From the NCBI GenBank assembly GCA_963733135.1, contig CAVTBX010000009.1:124001-188000 (forward strand): DNA of 64,000 nt, in the 5' to 3' direction. Source of the stretch: CAVTBX01 sp963733135. GTDB lineage: Bacteria; Actinomycetota; Thermoleophilia; Gaiellales; Gaiellaceae. A program made the position numbers and the translations under genes. Shown here in pieces: positions 36,274-44,577 of the stretch (the stretch's first letter is position 1; every line of letters starts with the position of its first letter). The notes under the pieces were generated by a model that was not told where the DNA came from, ran no database searches, and worked only from the letters and a program-made list of their open reading frames with translations.

Positions 36274-36946
36274 CGCGAGGACGGTCACGTTCGTCGCATC
36301 CGGAGGCGCGCTCGCAGCGGCGCTCTGGGCCGCGCTCGACCCGGCCCGCGGCAGCTTCTCCGTCCTCTTGGCAGGCATCGCCGTCCTCGTCGCCGGAGCC
36401 GCGTGGCTCGAAGGAGGCCCGAGCTCGGTCAAGGATCTGACCCTCGTCGCGACCCTTGGGGGCCTGGCGGCGGCCGGTCGCGTCCTCTTCGCCCCCGTTC
36501 CCGGCGTGCAGCCGGTGACCGTCATCGTCGCTGCCGCAGGCGTCGCCCTCGGGCCGCGTCGTGGCTTCGCCGTCGGCGCGCTCGCGGCGCTCGCTTCGAA
36601 CTTCTTCCTCGGTCAGGGCCCGCATACCCCGTGGCAGATGCTCGCCTGGGGCGGCTGCGGGCTCACCGCCGGTCTCGCGCGGAATGCCCTCCGCGGCCGC
36701 GTCGCCTTCACCGCGTTCTGCGTGGTGCTCGGCTTCGCGTACGGAACGCTCATGGATCTCTGGCACTGGTACGGGTTCCTGCCCCACACGGGTGCGGCGC
36801 TCGCGGTGGTGCTGGGCGCAGGCTTCGCGTTCAACGCAGCGCATGCGATCGGCAATCTCGTGATCGCCCTCGCGGCCGGCCCCGAGCTCAGGCGGGCCCT
36901 CGAACGCTACCGCCATCGCCTCAAATCGGAGATCCTGTGGGCATGA
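36266..36946 (+). CDS. ECF transporter S component, probable cobalamin specificity subunit
   Basis: A 226-residue membrane protein with about six TM segments. RVLFAPVPGVQPVTVIVAAAGVALGPRRGFAVGALAALASNFFLGQGPHTPWQMLAWGGCGLTAGL near residues 72-138 is the typical S-component middle; the AALASN/FFLGQGPHTPW loop is a likely ligand site. The TTG start at 36266 has an AGGAG Shine-Dalgarno at 36254-36258. The stop overlaps the next ATG. CbrT-like cobalamin specificity is inferred from the riboswitch and neighbours, not from a diagnostic residue. Confidence 0.85.
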   Translation: MRSARTVTFVASGGALAAALWAALDPARGSFSVLLAGIAVLVAGAAWLEGGPSSVKDLTLVATLGGLAAAGRVLFAPVPGVQPVTVIVAAAGVALGPRRGFAVGALAALASNFFLGQGPHTPWQMLAWGGCGLTAGLARNALRGRVAFTAFCVVLGFAYGTLMDLWHWYGFLPHTGAALAVVLGAGFAFNAAHAIGNLVIALAAGPELRRALERYRHRLKSEILWA

Positions 36947-37791
36947 AGGCGGCCGCGATCCTCGTGGGCTCGCTCGTTCTCGCCGGCGCGGCCTCCGCCG
37001 GGCCCGCCCTCGACGCGTCGCGGTACCTCGTCCAGAAGCGCACGAACAGCGGCGGGTTCCACGAGCCCGGTCGTTCTCCCACGCCCGGCCTGACCGCGTG
37101 GGCGATCCTCGGGCTTCGGGCGGCTGACCACTGCCCGACCCGCTCCGGGAGCTACCTGCGAGGCAAGCCGTATCCCAACGCGACCGATCTCGAGCTTCGC
37201 ATCCTGGCGCTCGACGCGCTGCGGGACGGCTGTGCGTTCTCGGTCGATCTCTCGGGCCAGGTGCGCCAGCTCAAGAACCTCCGGCACGCGAGCGGCAAGA
37301 TCGGGCCGACCGTCAACTCGACGATCTGGGGTGTCCTCGCCCTGCGCGCCACGGGCAGGCCTGCCGGCCCGAAGACGCTCCGGTGGCTCCGCGCTCGCCA
37401 GCGACCGAGCGGCGGCTGGCCGTGGAACGCAGGTGGTCAGGCTGACTCGAACGACACCGCGGCGGCCATCCAGGCGCTGGTCTCAGCCGGGGCTCGTCCA
37501 CAGTCGCGGCGCATAGACCGCGCGGTCCGGTTCCTCCGGAGGCTCCAGAACGGAGACGGCGGCTTCGAGCTCAACTCAGGCCGAGGCTCCGACACGCAGT
37601 CGACCGCATGGGCGATCCAGGCGCTCGTCGCCGCCGACCGCACCGTGGGCGAGCGGCCGTTCCGCTATCTGCGGCGCCTGCAGCGCTCGAACGGCAGCTT
37701 CCGCTACAGCGCGCAGTACGTCACGACCCCGGTCTGGGTGACCTCTCAGGCGCTGGCGGCGCTTGCGCGGGAGCCGTTTCCGCTGAAGTAA
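36943..37791 (+). CDS. Secreted alpha/alpha-toroid protein, intrinsic-factor-like
   Basis: A 282-residue exported protein: signal peptide MKAAAILVGSLVLAGAASA, then six helical-hairpin repeats with Gly-Gly/aromatic turns: SGGFHEPGRSPTPGLTAWAIL, ATDLELRILALDAL, SGKIGPTVNSTIWGVLAL, SGGWPWNAGGQADSNDTAAAI, DGGFELNSGRGSDTQSTAWAI and NGSFRYSAQYVTTPVWVTSQAL. Six repeats make a complete alpha6/alpha6 barrel as in prenyltransferase/squalene-cyclase-like proteins and the N-terminal domain of transcobalamin and intrinsic factor. No cyclase DxDD motif. ATG overlaps the S-component stop. With the two DUF4430 proteins it completes the two halves of a transcobalamin-like binder. Confidence 0.88.
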   Translation: MKAAAILVGSLVLAGAASAGPALDASRYLVQKRTNSGGFHEPGRSPTPGLTAWAILGLRAADHCPTRSGSYLRGKPYPNATDLELRILALDALRDGCAFSVDLSGQVRQLKNLRHASGKIGPTVNSTIWGVLALRATGRPAGPKTLRWLRARQRPSGGWPWNAGGQADSNDTAAAIQALVSAGARPQSRRIDRAVRFLRRLQNGDGGFELNSGRGSDTQSTAWAIQALVAADRTVGERPFRYLRRLQRSNGSFRYSAQYVTTPVWVTSQALAALAREPFPLK

Positions 37792-37804
37792 GTAACCTCG
37801 GCCG

Positions 37805-38530
37805 GTGGCCGAGTCCGCGGTCATCCTCACCGTCGGCAGCGAGATCGTCTCGGGCGACGTCGAGAACACGAACGCGTCGTGGCTCGCCCGACGTCTCGCC
37901 GACCTCGGAGTCGAGGTGCGGCTCCTCGCGGCCGTCCGCGACGAGATCGACGTCATCGCCGCCTTCATCCGCGCCGAGCAGAACCTGGCCGCACACGTCT
38001 TCGTCACGGGTGGGCTCGGCGGCACGCCCGACGACATCACGCGCGAGGCTGTCGCGGCCGCGTTCGACGTGCCGTGCGAGGAGATCGGCTGGCTGGCCGA
38101 AGAGCTACGCGGGCGCTTCTCGCGGCGCGGGCTCGGGGACTACGCCGCGCGCTGGGCCTGCCTTCCCGCTGGAGCCGAGCCGCTCGAAAACCCACTCGGC
38201 GGGGCACCGGGCTTCGTGCTCGCGAACGTGGTCGTGCTGCCGGGCCTCCCGAGCGAGATGGAGGCGATGTTCGACGCGATCGCCGCCCGATTCGCGGGTG
38301 CGCCGATCGCCTGCTGGCGCCGCAGCTACCGGACGGGCGAAGGCCAGATCGTCGCGATCCTGGAGCAGGCGACCGCCCTCCACCCGACGGTGGGAGTCGG
38401 GAGCTATCCGCGCTTCCCCGCAACGGGCCCAGAAGTGGAGGTCGTCCTGAAGAGCCCCGATCCCGAGGCACTCACGGCCGCGGTCGAGTTCGTCGAGGGC
38501 GCGCTCGACGGCGTGAACGTCGTCCGTTAG
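37805..38530 (+). CDS. CinA N-terminal/MoaB-Mog domain protein
   Basis: A 241-residue protein of the COG1058 type (molybdopterin-binding fold, as in the N-terminal part of CinA). AVILTVGSEIVSGDVENTNASWLARRLADLGVEV near residue 5 and FVTGGLGGTPDDITREAVAAAF near 66 are diagnostic; VVLPGLPSEMEAMFD follows near 147. The C-terminal nicotinamide-nucleotide amidase domain of full CinA is absent, so this is the stand-alone form. GTG start 13 bp after the toroid gene; it could be read through from the cobalamin operon. Confidence 0.9.
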   Translation: MAESAVILTVGSEIVSGDVENTNASWLARRLADLGVEVRLLAAVRDEIDVIAAFIRAEQNLAAHVFVTGGLGGTPDDITREAVAAAFDVPCEEIGWLAEELRGRFSRRGLGDYAARWACLPAGAEPLENPLGGAPGFVLANVVVLPGLPSEMEAMFDAIAARFAGAPIACWRRSYRTGEGQIVAILEQATALHPTVGVGSYPRFPATGPEVEVVLKSPDPEALTAAVEFVEGALDGVNVVR

Positions 38531-38967
38531 AGGGCCAGTGCGAGAACGACGCCCCCTACGACGAGGAGCGCTCCGGCGAGGTGGTTCCACGCAAGCGTCT
38601 CGCCCAGGAACGGACCGGAGAGCAGCACGACGATCGCCGGATACGAGGCCGAGATCGCAATGACGACTGAGGTCGGCACGGAGCCCGAGCCGGCGTTCCG
38701 GACGCTCGTCACGAAGAAGACGTAGCCCGCGATCTGGAAGCCCACGAGGACGAGCAGAGTCGGCCACTTCCGCTCCACTGAGTCGGCCATCGACCCCATT
38801 CCGCCCGTGGCCGCGACCCAGGCGAGGACCAGCGTCAGCCCGAGCGCGTACTGGACTGCGAGGATCGTCGCCGGGCTGACGACGTCGGTGCCGCGCTTCA
38901 GGAGAATGCCGCCGATACCCCACGATCCCGCGGCGGCAATCGCAAGGAGGAGGGCCGTGACACGCAC
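38527..38967 (-). CDS. Half-size EamA/SMR-type transporter
   Basis: A 146-residue protein with one EamA-like unit of four TM segments: TALLLAIAAAGSWGIGGILLKRG, ATILAVQYALGLTLVLAWV, LLVLVGFQIAGYVFFVTSVRNAG and the closing AIVVLLSGPFLGETLAWNHLAGALLVVGGVVLAL. Half-size members dimerise. GTG start. Convergent with the CinA-like gene (stops overlap by 4 bp) and divergent from pcrA. Substrate unknown. Confidence 0.85.
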   Translation of the reverse strand: MRVTALLLAIAAAGSWGIGGILLKRGTDVVSPATILAVQYALGLTLVLAWVAATGGMGSMADSVERKWPTLLVLVGFQIAGYVFFVTSVRNAGSGSVPTSVVIAISASYPAIVVLLSGPFLGETLAWNHLAGALLVVGGVVLALAL

Positions 38968-39014
38968 GCCGGGAGTCTAGGGAGCGTGCGGGAGCCGCTC
39001 GGTACCATCGGCGG

Positions 39015-41173
39015 GTGGCCGTCGCGTCGCCCGAGCAGTACCTCACGGAGCTGAATCCAGTCCAGCGGGAGGCCGTCCTGCACACCGAAGGCCCCGTGCT
39101 CGTCGTCGCCGGAGCGGGCTCCGGCAAGACGCGCGTCCTGACCTTCCGCATCGTCCATCTGCTCCGTGCGGCGGGCGCGAAGCCGAACGAGATTCTCGCG
39201 ATCACGTTCACGAACAAAGCCGCAGGCGAGATGAAGCGGCGGCTCGAGGACATGGTCGGGGGCGTCGCGCGGACGATGTGGGTGATGACCTTCCACGCGG
39301 CGTGCGGCCGGATCCTCCGCCGCGAGATCCCGCGGCTCGGCTACCGCTCGAACTTCACGATCTACGACTCAGGCCGACCAGGTGCGCGTCGTCGAAGCAG
39401 TGCCTCGAGGAGCTCGAGCGCGACCCCAAGCGCTTCGTGCCGCGCGGCATCCACGTGCAGATCTCGAACGCCAAGAACCGGCTCGTCGGCCCGGAGGAGT
39501 ACCGCGCACGCGTCTCGTCCTTCTACGACCAGACCGTCGCCGACGTGTACGACCTCTATCAGCGGCGCCTCCACGCCTCGAACGCGCTCGACTTCGACGA
39601 CATGCTCCTCCTCACCGTCGAGGTGTTGCGGCGTTTCCCCGAGGCGCGCGAACGCTGGCAGAAGGCCTTCCGGTACGTACTCGTCGACGAGTACCAGGAC
39701 ACGAACCACGCGCAATACGTCCTCCTGAAGCTCCTCGCCGGAGAGCACCGGAACGTGTGCGCGGTGGGCGATCCGGATCAGTCGATCTACGCGTTCCGCG
39801 GCGCGGACATCCGGAACATCCTCGAGTTCGAGCGCGATTTCGGCGAGGTCACGACGATCCCGCTGGAGCAGAACTACCGCTCGACGAACGCGATCCTCGA
39901 GGCCGCCAACGCGGTCATCTCCAACAACCGCGAGCGCAAGCCCAAGAACCTCTGGTCCGAGCTCGGCGAGGGCGAGCCCGTGCGCGTCGTCGAGGTCGAG
40001 GACGAGCACGCGGAGGCTCGCTACGTGGCAGCGGAGATCGCGCAGCTCGTGGAAGGCGGGTTCGCGGCGTCCGAGGTCGCCGTGTTCTACCGGACGAACG
40101 CGCAGAGCCGCGTGCTCGAGGACGTGCTCGTCCGCCAAGAGGTGCCCTACCAGGTGATCGGCGGCCCGCGCTTCTACGAGCGGGCCGAGGTCAAGGACGC
40201 GGTCGCGTACCTCCAGGTCATCGACAACCCAGCCGATGCCGTGTCGCTCGGCCGGATCGCCAACCGGCCGCGGCGGGGGATCGGCGACACGTCGCTCGCA
40301 CGCATCCAGTCCTTCGCGGACGCGCAGAACATCTCGCTCTGGGAGGCGCTCGGGCGTGCGGAGGAAGCGGGCTGCGCTGCGGCCGCGCTCAGGGCGGTCG
40401 GCAAGTTCCGGACGCTCATGGAGTCGCTCATGGCACAGGCCCAGGAGCTCTCGGTGTCGGAGCTCGTCGAGCGCGTGCTCGAGCAGTCGGGCTACGTCGA
40501 GGCGCTCGTGGCCGAGCGGACCGTCGAGGCTCAGGGCCGCGTCGAGAACCTCCAGGAGCTCGTCGGCGTCGCACGCGAGTACCAGGAGAGTGCCGACGAC
40601 CCGACCCTCTCGGAGTTCCTCCAGGGCATCTCGCTCTTCTCGGATCAGGACGAGCTCGTCGACGAGGGCGGGCGCGTAACGCTCATGACGCTCCACAACG
40701 CGAAGGGGCTCGAGTACCGGGCCGTGTTCCTGATCGGCATGGAAGAGGGCGTCTTCCCGCACGCGCGCTCGCTCGAGGAGCAGGGCCTGGAGGAGGAGCG
40801 GCGGCTCTGCTACGTCGGCCTGACACGGGCGCAAGAGCGTCTGACGCTCACGCACGCCTCGTCGCGCTCGCTCTGGGGCTCGAAGAGCTACAACCTGCCG
40901 TCTCGGTTCCTCGATGAGCTGCCGGAGGAGCGAGTCGAGCGGGATCGCCTCCGGCCGACCTCGTGGTATTCCTACAACGCGCCGGCCCGCTCGCAAGCGC
41001 CGGAGCGCGACGTTCCGTCCCTCTCGACCGGCGATTCGGTGCGCCACTCGACGCTCGGCGAGGGCGTCGTGACGCGCATCGAGCGCGACGGAACGATCAC
41101 GATTCGCTTCGCCGATGACGGCGCGGAACGGCGGCTCATGCTGGAGTACGCCCCGCTCGAGCGGATCGCGTAG
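39015..41173 (+). pseudogene. pcrA: UvrD/PcrA-type DNA helicase, frame broken by two single-base insertions
   Basis: A superfamily 1A helicase of about 719 residues if repaired. Motif I AGAGSGKT is near residue 35, Ia ITFTNKAA near 63, II VDEYQDTN and III GDPDQSIYAFRGA follow, and V/VI (LMTLHNAKGLEYRAVFLIGMEEG; RRLCYVGLTRAQERL) lie in the 3' half. The 39015 frame is correct to FTIYDS, then an extra G at about 39372 and another at about 39394 move the frame twice; the third frame is correct from KQCLEELERDP to the stop. Two insertions 22 bp apart in an otherwise intact essential-type gene look like sequence error. GTG start. Confidence 0.9.
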
Positions 41174-41227
41174 CCGGCCGTTCAGCTGGCCGAATCCGCA
41201 GTGGCTTGGACGCTACCCTGCTCGGCT

Positions 41228-41768
41228 GTGGTTCGCCCAGCCGCCGTGGCGCTAGCCGCCGCGCTCCTCGTCCGTCACTCCTGCCGCCGCCCAGGTCGTC
41301 GACTCCGACGGCACCGGGCTCCGCGCCGCCGTCGAGGCCCGCGTGGCCGCCGCGAACACCTTTGCGCTCCCGCTGGACGGCCTGCTCGAGTCCAACTTCG
41401 GCTACCGGTGGGGCCGGCTGCACGCAGGCCTCGACATCGCCGTGCTCGGAACCAACCGCGTCCACGCCGCGCTCGGCGGCGTCGTGACGAAGGTCGGCTA
41501 CCAGGCTCACTACGCGGGCTATGGAAACGTCGTGGTCGTCCGCCACGGCGACGGGCTCTCCACGTTGTACGCGCACCTGGCGAGCTACGGAGTGCGCGTC
41601 GGGCAGTCCGTGACACGCGGTGAGCTGGTCGGCCGAGCCGGGTGCACCGGCTCGTGCACGGGCACGCATCTGCATTTCGAGGCCCGCGTGAAGGGCAAGC
41701 CGGTCAACCCGATGCGCTTCTTGGGCGCCGCAGCACGTCCGCTACAATCGCCTCTCCAGGGCGGTTAG
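41228..41768 (+). pseudogene. M23 peptidase (LytM/gp13-like), frame broken near the signal peptide
   Basis: A secreted zinc endopeptidase acting on peptidoglycan cross-links. The mature part is intact: ESNFGYRWGRLHAGLDIAVLG with the first zinc ligands, then YGNVVVVRHGDGLSTLYAHLA and GTHLHFEARVKGKPVNP with the HxH motif. The likely signal (VRPAAVALAAALLV from GTG 41228) is in another frame from TPAAAQVVDSDG, so one base is extra near 41270. If real, GTG 41343 would give an unexported 141-residue protein. The 3' end runs 10 bp into the tRNA-Val gene, whose sequence supplies the TAG stop. Confidence 0.75.
41721..41748 (+). promoter_or_regulatory. Promoter of tRNA-Val inside the peptidase 3' end
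   Basis: TTGGGC (41721-41726), a 16-bp spacer and TACAAT (41743-41748) form a good sigma-70-type promoter ending about 10 bp before the tRNA 5' end. It lies within the last codons of the M23 peptidase gene. Confidence 0.65.
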
Positions 41769-41831
41769 CTCAGTTGGGAGAGCACCAGCTCGACAAGCTG
41801 GGGGTCACTGGTTCGAGCCCAGTACCGCCCA
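41759..41831 (+). tRNA. tRNA-Val (GAC)
   Basis: A 73-nt cloverleaf: acceptor GGGCGGT/ACCGCCC with discriminator A, D-arm GCTC-AGTTGGGA-GAGC, anticodon stem CCAGC/GCTGG with loop TCGACAA (anticodon GAC), variable GGGTC and T-arm ACTGG-TTCGAGC-CCAGT. CCA is not encoded (ACCT follows). Position 33 reads C where U is nearly universal; I assign GAC from loop geometry. It decodes GUC/GUU valine codons. Its first 10 nt overlap the M23 peptidase coding sequence. Confidence 0.93.
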
Positions 41832-41850
41832 CCTTCTCCGATCCAAGTCC

Positions 41851-41872
41851 GGCTCACGCTTTTGCGTGAGCC
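41851..41872 (+). terminator. Hairpin terminator after tRNA-Val
   Basis: GGCTCACGC-TTTT-GCGTGAGCC, a perfect 9-bp stem with a 4-nt loop, 20 bp after the tRNA. No U-tract follows. The rest of the gap to 42041 shows no gene. Confidence 0.75.
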
Positions 41873-42041
41873 ATGACGACTCGGATCGGATTCTCGAGGC
41901 CCGCGGAAGTCATTGAGCCGCACCGGGCGGAGCCCGGAGCGGCAACGAGAACCTGGGGCTCTAGGTTGTCGCACGTTTGCGTGTGCTCGCCGGGCGGGTA
42001 GGAGAGCACGCATGGAAATGGCGAGGGAGGGGCGGACCTAG

Positions 42042-42908
42042 ATGCGAGACGGGCAAGCGGTTCTTTCCGGTTCTGCACGCCGAGCTGAGTCTGACGCGAA
42101 GCGAGGCGGGGGCTGGTTCGCCGGCCTGGCGCGCGTCGGGATCGTCGCGAAGGGCGTCTCCTACGGGATCGTCGGGGTCCTCGCACTCATGCTGGCTCTT
42201 GGCGAGGGCGGCAAGACCACGAGTCGAGAGGGTGCGCTCGCGACGCTTGCGAAGGAGCCGTTCGGCAAAGTGCTCCTCGCCGTCCTGGCCCTCGGCTTCG
42301 CCGCGTACGCGCTTTGGCGGCTGATCCTCGTCTTCGCCTCCGACGTGGAGGACGACGAGAAGCTCAAGGGGTGGGGCGAGCGAGCCGCCAATATCGTGCG
42401 CGTCCTCATCTATGGCGGTCTCACGTTCGCGACGCTCAAGATCCTCTTCGGCTCGGGCAGCAGCCAGTCGGAGAACGAGAAAGCACAGGAGACGGCTTCG
42501 ACGATTCTTTCCTGGCCCGCCGGGACCTGGCTCGTCGGCCTCGCGGGTCTGGTGATCATCGGGATCGGCTTGTGGAATGGCTATCAGGGGATCGCAACGA
42601 AGTTCGAGGACGAGTGGCGAACCGGCGAGATGCACGAGAAGGCCCGGACCTGGGGACGCCGCGTCGGGGTCGCGGGGCACGTGTCGCGGGCCGTCGTCTT
42701 CGCCCTGATCGGCATCTTCGTGATCAAAGCGGCAGTCGAGTACAAGCCCAGCGCGGCGATCGGCCTCGATGGAGCCCTCCACAAGGTCGCCACGGCTCCC
42801 TACGGCCCGGTTCTGCTTGGGATCACCGCCGTAGGACTCATCTGCTACGCCGTGTTTTGCTTCGTGGACGCCCGCTACCGCGACGTGTCCGCGAGCGGAT
42901 CCGAGTAA
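42042..42908 (+). CDS. DUF1206 triple-repeat membrane protein
   Basis: A 288-residue membrane protein with six TM segments in three similar pairs: ARVGIVAKGVSYGIVGVLALMLAL with VLLAVLALGFAAYALWRLI; AANIVRVLIYGGLTFATLKIL with LVGLAGLVIIGIGLWNGYQG; VGVAGHVSRAVVFALIGIFVIKAAVEY with VLLGITAVGLICYAVFCFVDARYR. Each pair has the G-x-x-(A/S)-(K/R)-G/A pattern and ends in an aromatic-basic motif, which defines DUF1206. Function unknown. ATG start; the preceding bases have no strong Shine-Dalgarno. Confidence 0.9.
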   Translation: MRDGQAVLSGSARRAESDAKRGGGWFAGLARVGIVAKGVSYGIVGVLALMLALGEGGKTTSREGALATLAKEPFGKVLLAVLALGFAAYALWRLILVFASDVEDDEKLKGWGERAANIVRVLIYGGLTFATLKILFGSGSSQSENEKAQETASTILSWPAGTWLVGLAGLVIIGIGLWNGYQGIATKFEDEWRTGEMHEKARTWGRRVGVAGHVSRAVVFALIGIFVIKAAVEYKPSAAIGLDGALHKVATAPYGPVLLGITAVGLICYAVFCFVDARYRDVSASGSE

Positions 42909-42935
42909 CACCGCACGCGACCGATCTCGTGGAAA

Positions 42936-42962
42936 CTGCTCGGAAGGGGACTCGCCGAGCAG
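42936..42962 (+). terminator. Hairpin after DUF1206 gene
   Basis: CTGCTCGG (42936-42943) pairs with CCGAGCAG (42955-42962) across an 11-nt loop, 27 bp after the stop. The remaining gap to 43085 contains Pro/Gly-rich-looking GC sequence but no supported gene. Confidence 0.65.
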
Positions 42963-43085
42963 GTCGAATCTAACCGGCGGGCGGCGGTTGGGCCTCCCGC
43001 GCCGCAGTGGAGGCGCGCTTTCCCAGGACCCCCCAAAGCGCGTTTACCTCGGCCGCCGCCCTCTCCCTTCTGCCGGTCGGGACGT

Positions 43086-43334
43086 CTACCTCAGGTTGAC
43101 GTCGACGCCGAAGAGCACCAGCGGCCAGATGAGGATCGCGATCACCGCTTCTCCGACCGCTCTCAGGGTGTCGAAGTCGTCGAAGTAGTCGTTCACCGCC
43201 GCGACCACGACTCCGACGATCAGATAGATGCCGCCCAACGAGATTCCGCGCACGGCGCACGGGTTCCCGCCGGTTTCCTGCGCCAAACGCTTGCCTCTCC
43301 TCATCGCCCGGGCGAGAATCGACGCACTCGTCAC
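43086..43334 (-). CDS. Small membrane protein, uncertain
   Basis: An 82-residue frame with hydrophobic segments ISLGGIYLIVGVVVAAV and AVGEAVIAILIWPLVLFGV separated by NDYFDDFDTLRA. Two-TM topology with an acidic loop looks plausible for a real membrane peptide. GTG 43334 would leave only 11 bp to the opposite-strand start at 43346 and would cover that gene's Shine-Dalgarno; an internal ATG at 43304 may be the true start. No family recognised. Confidence 0.5.
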   Translation of the reverse strand: MTSASILARAMRRGKRLAQETGGNPCAVRGISLGGIYLIVGVVVAAVNDYFDDFDTLRAVGEAVIAILIWPLVLFGVDVNLR

Positions 43335-43345
43335 AAGGAGGAACC

Positions 43346-43774
43346 GTGATTCGCACCAAATCCGAGCTGCACGTCGCCGCCCCGCCCGAGGTCGTCTTCG
43401 ACCGCCTCGTCGACCAGCGGAACGAGGTCCACTGGAACCCGATGACCGTCGAGATGACGAAGACGACCGACGGCGAGGTCGCCTCGGGCACCCGCTTTGA
43501 GGGAAAGATGAAGCGCGTCGGGCCGATGCACATGGTCGTCACCGACTACGACCGGCCGCGCGCGTTCAAGTCGAGCGGCGGCAGCCGAGGGGCCGACGTC
43601 GAGTACGCGGCGACGCTCGAGCCGGCCGACGGCGGTACTCGCATCCGCTCGCTCCTCGAGATCGAGCCGAAGGGGATGACGAAGCTCTTCGCGCCGATCA
43701 TGGCCCGCCAGGTGCCGAAGCAGGAGGAAGAGTCGATGCAGTCCTTCAAGCGCTGGGTCGAGTCGAGCTCCTAG
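43346..43774 (+). CDS. SRPBCC (START-like) family protein
   Basis: A 142-residue protein of the polyketide-cyclase/START-like fold: starts IRTKSELHVAAPPEVVFDRLVDQRNEVHWNPMTVEM (typical first helix-grip), then GTRFEGKMKRVGPMHMVV, YDRPRAFKSSGG and the long C-terminal helix APIMARQVPKQEEESMQSFKRWVES. These bind or process small hydrophobic ligands; the ligand is unknown. GTG start with an AAGGAGG Shine-Dalgarno. Its TAG stop lies inside the left arm of palindrome E2. Confidence 0.88.
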   Translation: MIRTKSELHVAAPPEVVFDRLVDQRNEVHWNPMTVEMTKTTDGEVASGTRFEGKMKRVGPMHMVVTDYDRPRAFKSSGGSRGADVEYAATLEPADGGTRIRSLLEIEPKGMTKLFAPIMARQVPKQEEESMQSFKRWVESSS

Positions 43775-43939
43775 GAGGGTTTGGCGCAAGAGCCGTTGAG
43801 CCGCCAGGCCGCGTTGCTCGCTTCGAGGCCGCGTCCTCAGTCGCACCCGTACCTCTCGGTACGCGCGCTCCCTGCGTCCTTGCCTCGAAACGAGCAGCAC
43901 AACCTGTTCGACGAAGACTCTTCCGCCAAACCCTCCTAG
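43771..43939 (-). repeat. Long palindromic element E2 (family E)
   Basis: A 169-nt imperfect inverted repeat. The outer arms CTAGGAGGGTTTGGCG (43771-43786) and its exact complement (43924-43939) form 16 perfect pairs, with interrupted pairing inward. The tip is CGTACC-TCTC-GGTACG (43848-43863). Read on the minus strand, the core has GAGGCAAGGACGCAGGGAG (43868-43886), identical over 19 nt to E1, then the tip, then GCGACTGAGGACGCGGCCTC (43825-43844), 17/20 identical to E1. The SRPBCC stop codon is in the left arm. The outer arms share nothing obvious with E1. Confidence 0.85.
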
Positions 43940-43992
43940 ACGTAAGGAACCTCGGAGGGCTCCTCCGGTGTATGGGAGGAAAAGGAGGAGCC

Positions 43993-44577
43993 ATGCGCAC
44001 AGCTCTACTCGGATTCATCGTCGTCCTCGTGCTGGTCGTCGCAGCCCCCGCGAGCGCCGGTTGCTGGGCGACGGTCGGGGTCGCCCCACCGCCGGCGGGC
44101 ATCGGCCCCGGCGACACCTGGACGGCCGAGCTCACTGTCCTCCAGCACGGGAAGAGCCCGCTGCCCGACGCGGCCGACGCACGCCCGACCGTGATCATCC
44201 AGAACGCGGACACCGGCGAGCGCCGCACCTTCAAGGGCAAGCCGACAGATCCGGCCGCCGGCGTCTACGTCGCCGAGGTCGTCTTCCCGGCCGGTGGCTC
44301 GTGGACGTACGCGGTCGACGACGGCTTCAACTCGTGGAACGGCGAACCGGCGCCCTGCTCGCAGACGCACACGTTCGCGGCGGTCGACGTCGGCGGCTCC
44401 GGCGGCTCGGCGGCAGCGGCCGGACCGCCGGCTGGGCCTGGCTCCGCCTCGAGCTCCGACTCGAGCTCGTTCCCGGCCTGGCCGGTGGGCGGCGGGATCG
44501 CCGGCGCGGTCGTTGCCGCACTTGCACTCGGACTCTTCCTGCGCCGGCGCGCGCCGCGGGCCCCGGCTTCGGTCTAG
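43993..44577 (+). CDS. Secreted beta-sandwich protein with C-terminal membrane anchor
   Basis: A 194-residue protein: signal peptide MRTALLGFIVVLVLVVAAPASA, an Ig-like domain (WATVGVAPPPAGIGPGDTWTAELTVLQHG, PTVIIQNADTGERRTFKGKPT, GVYVAEVVFPAGGSWTYAVDD), a Gly/Ser/Ala linker and a C-terminal TM (VGGGIAGAVVAALALGLFLRRRAP). The domain resembles YtkA/FixH-like or copper-resistance-type extracellular folds, but I see no convincing metal site. ATG at 43993 has an AAAGGAGGAG Shine-Dalgarno. Its TAG overlaps the convergent transporter's stop in a shared CTAG. Confidence 0.8.
   Translation: MRTALLGFIVVLVLVVAAPASAGCWATVGVAPPPAGIGPGDTWTAELTVLQHGKSPLPDAADARPTVIIQNADTGERRTFKGKPTDPAAGVYVAEVVFPAGGSWTYAVDDGFNSWNGEPAPCSQTHTFAAVDVGGSGGSAAAAGPPAGPGSASSSDSSSFPAWPVGGGIAGAVVAALALGLFLRRRAPRAPASV

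Noticed and set aside
39362..41047. Long open frame on the minus strand opposite pcrA
   Set aside because: It is antisense to a clear helicase, has no recognisable domain and has the Arg/Asp/Leu-rich composition expected from the reverse strand of GC-rich coding sequence.
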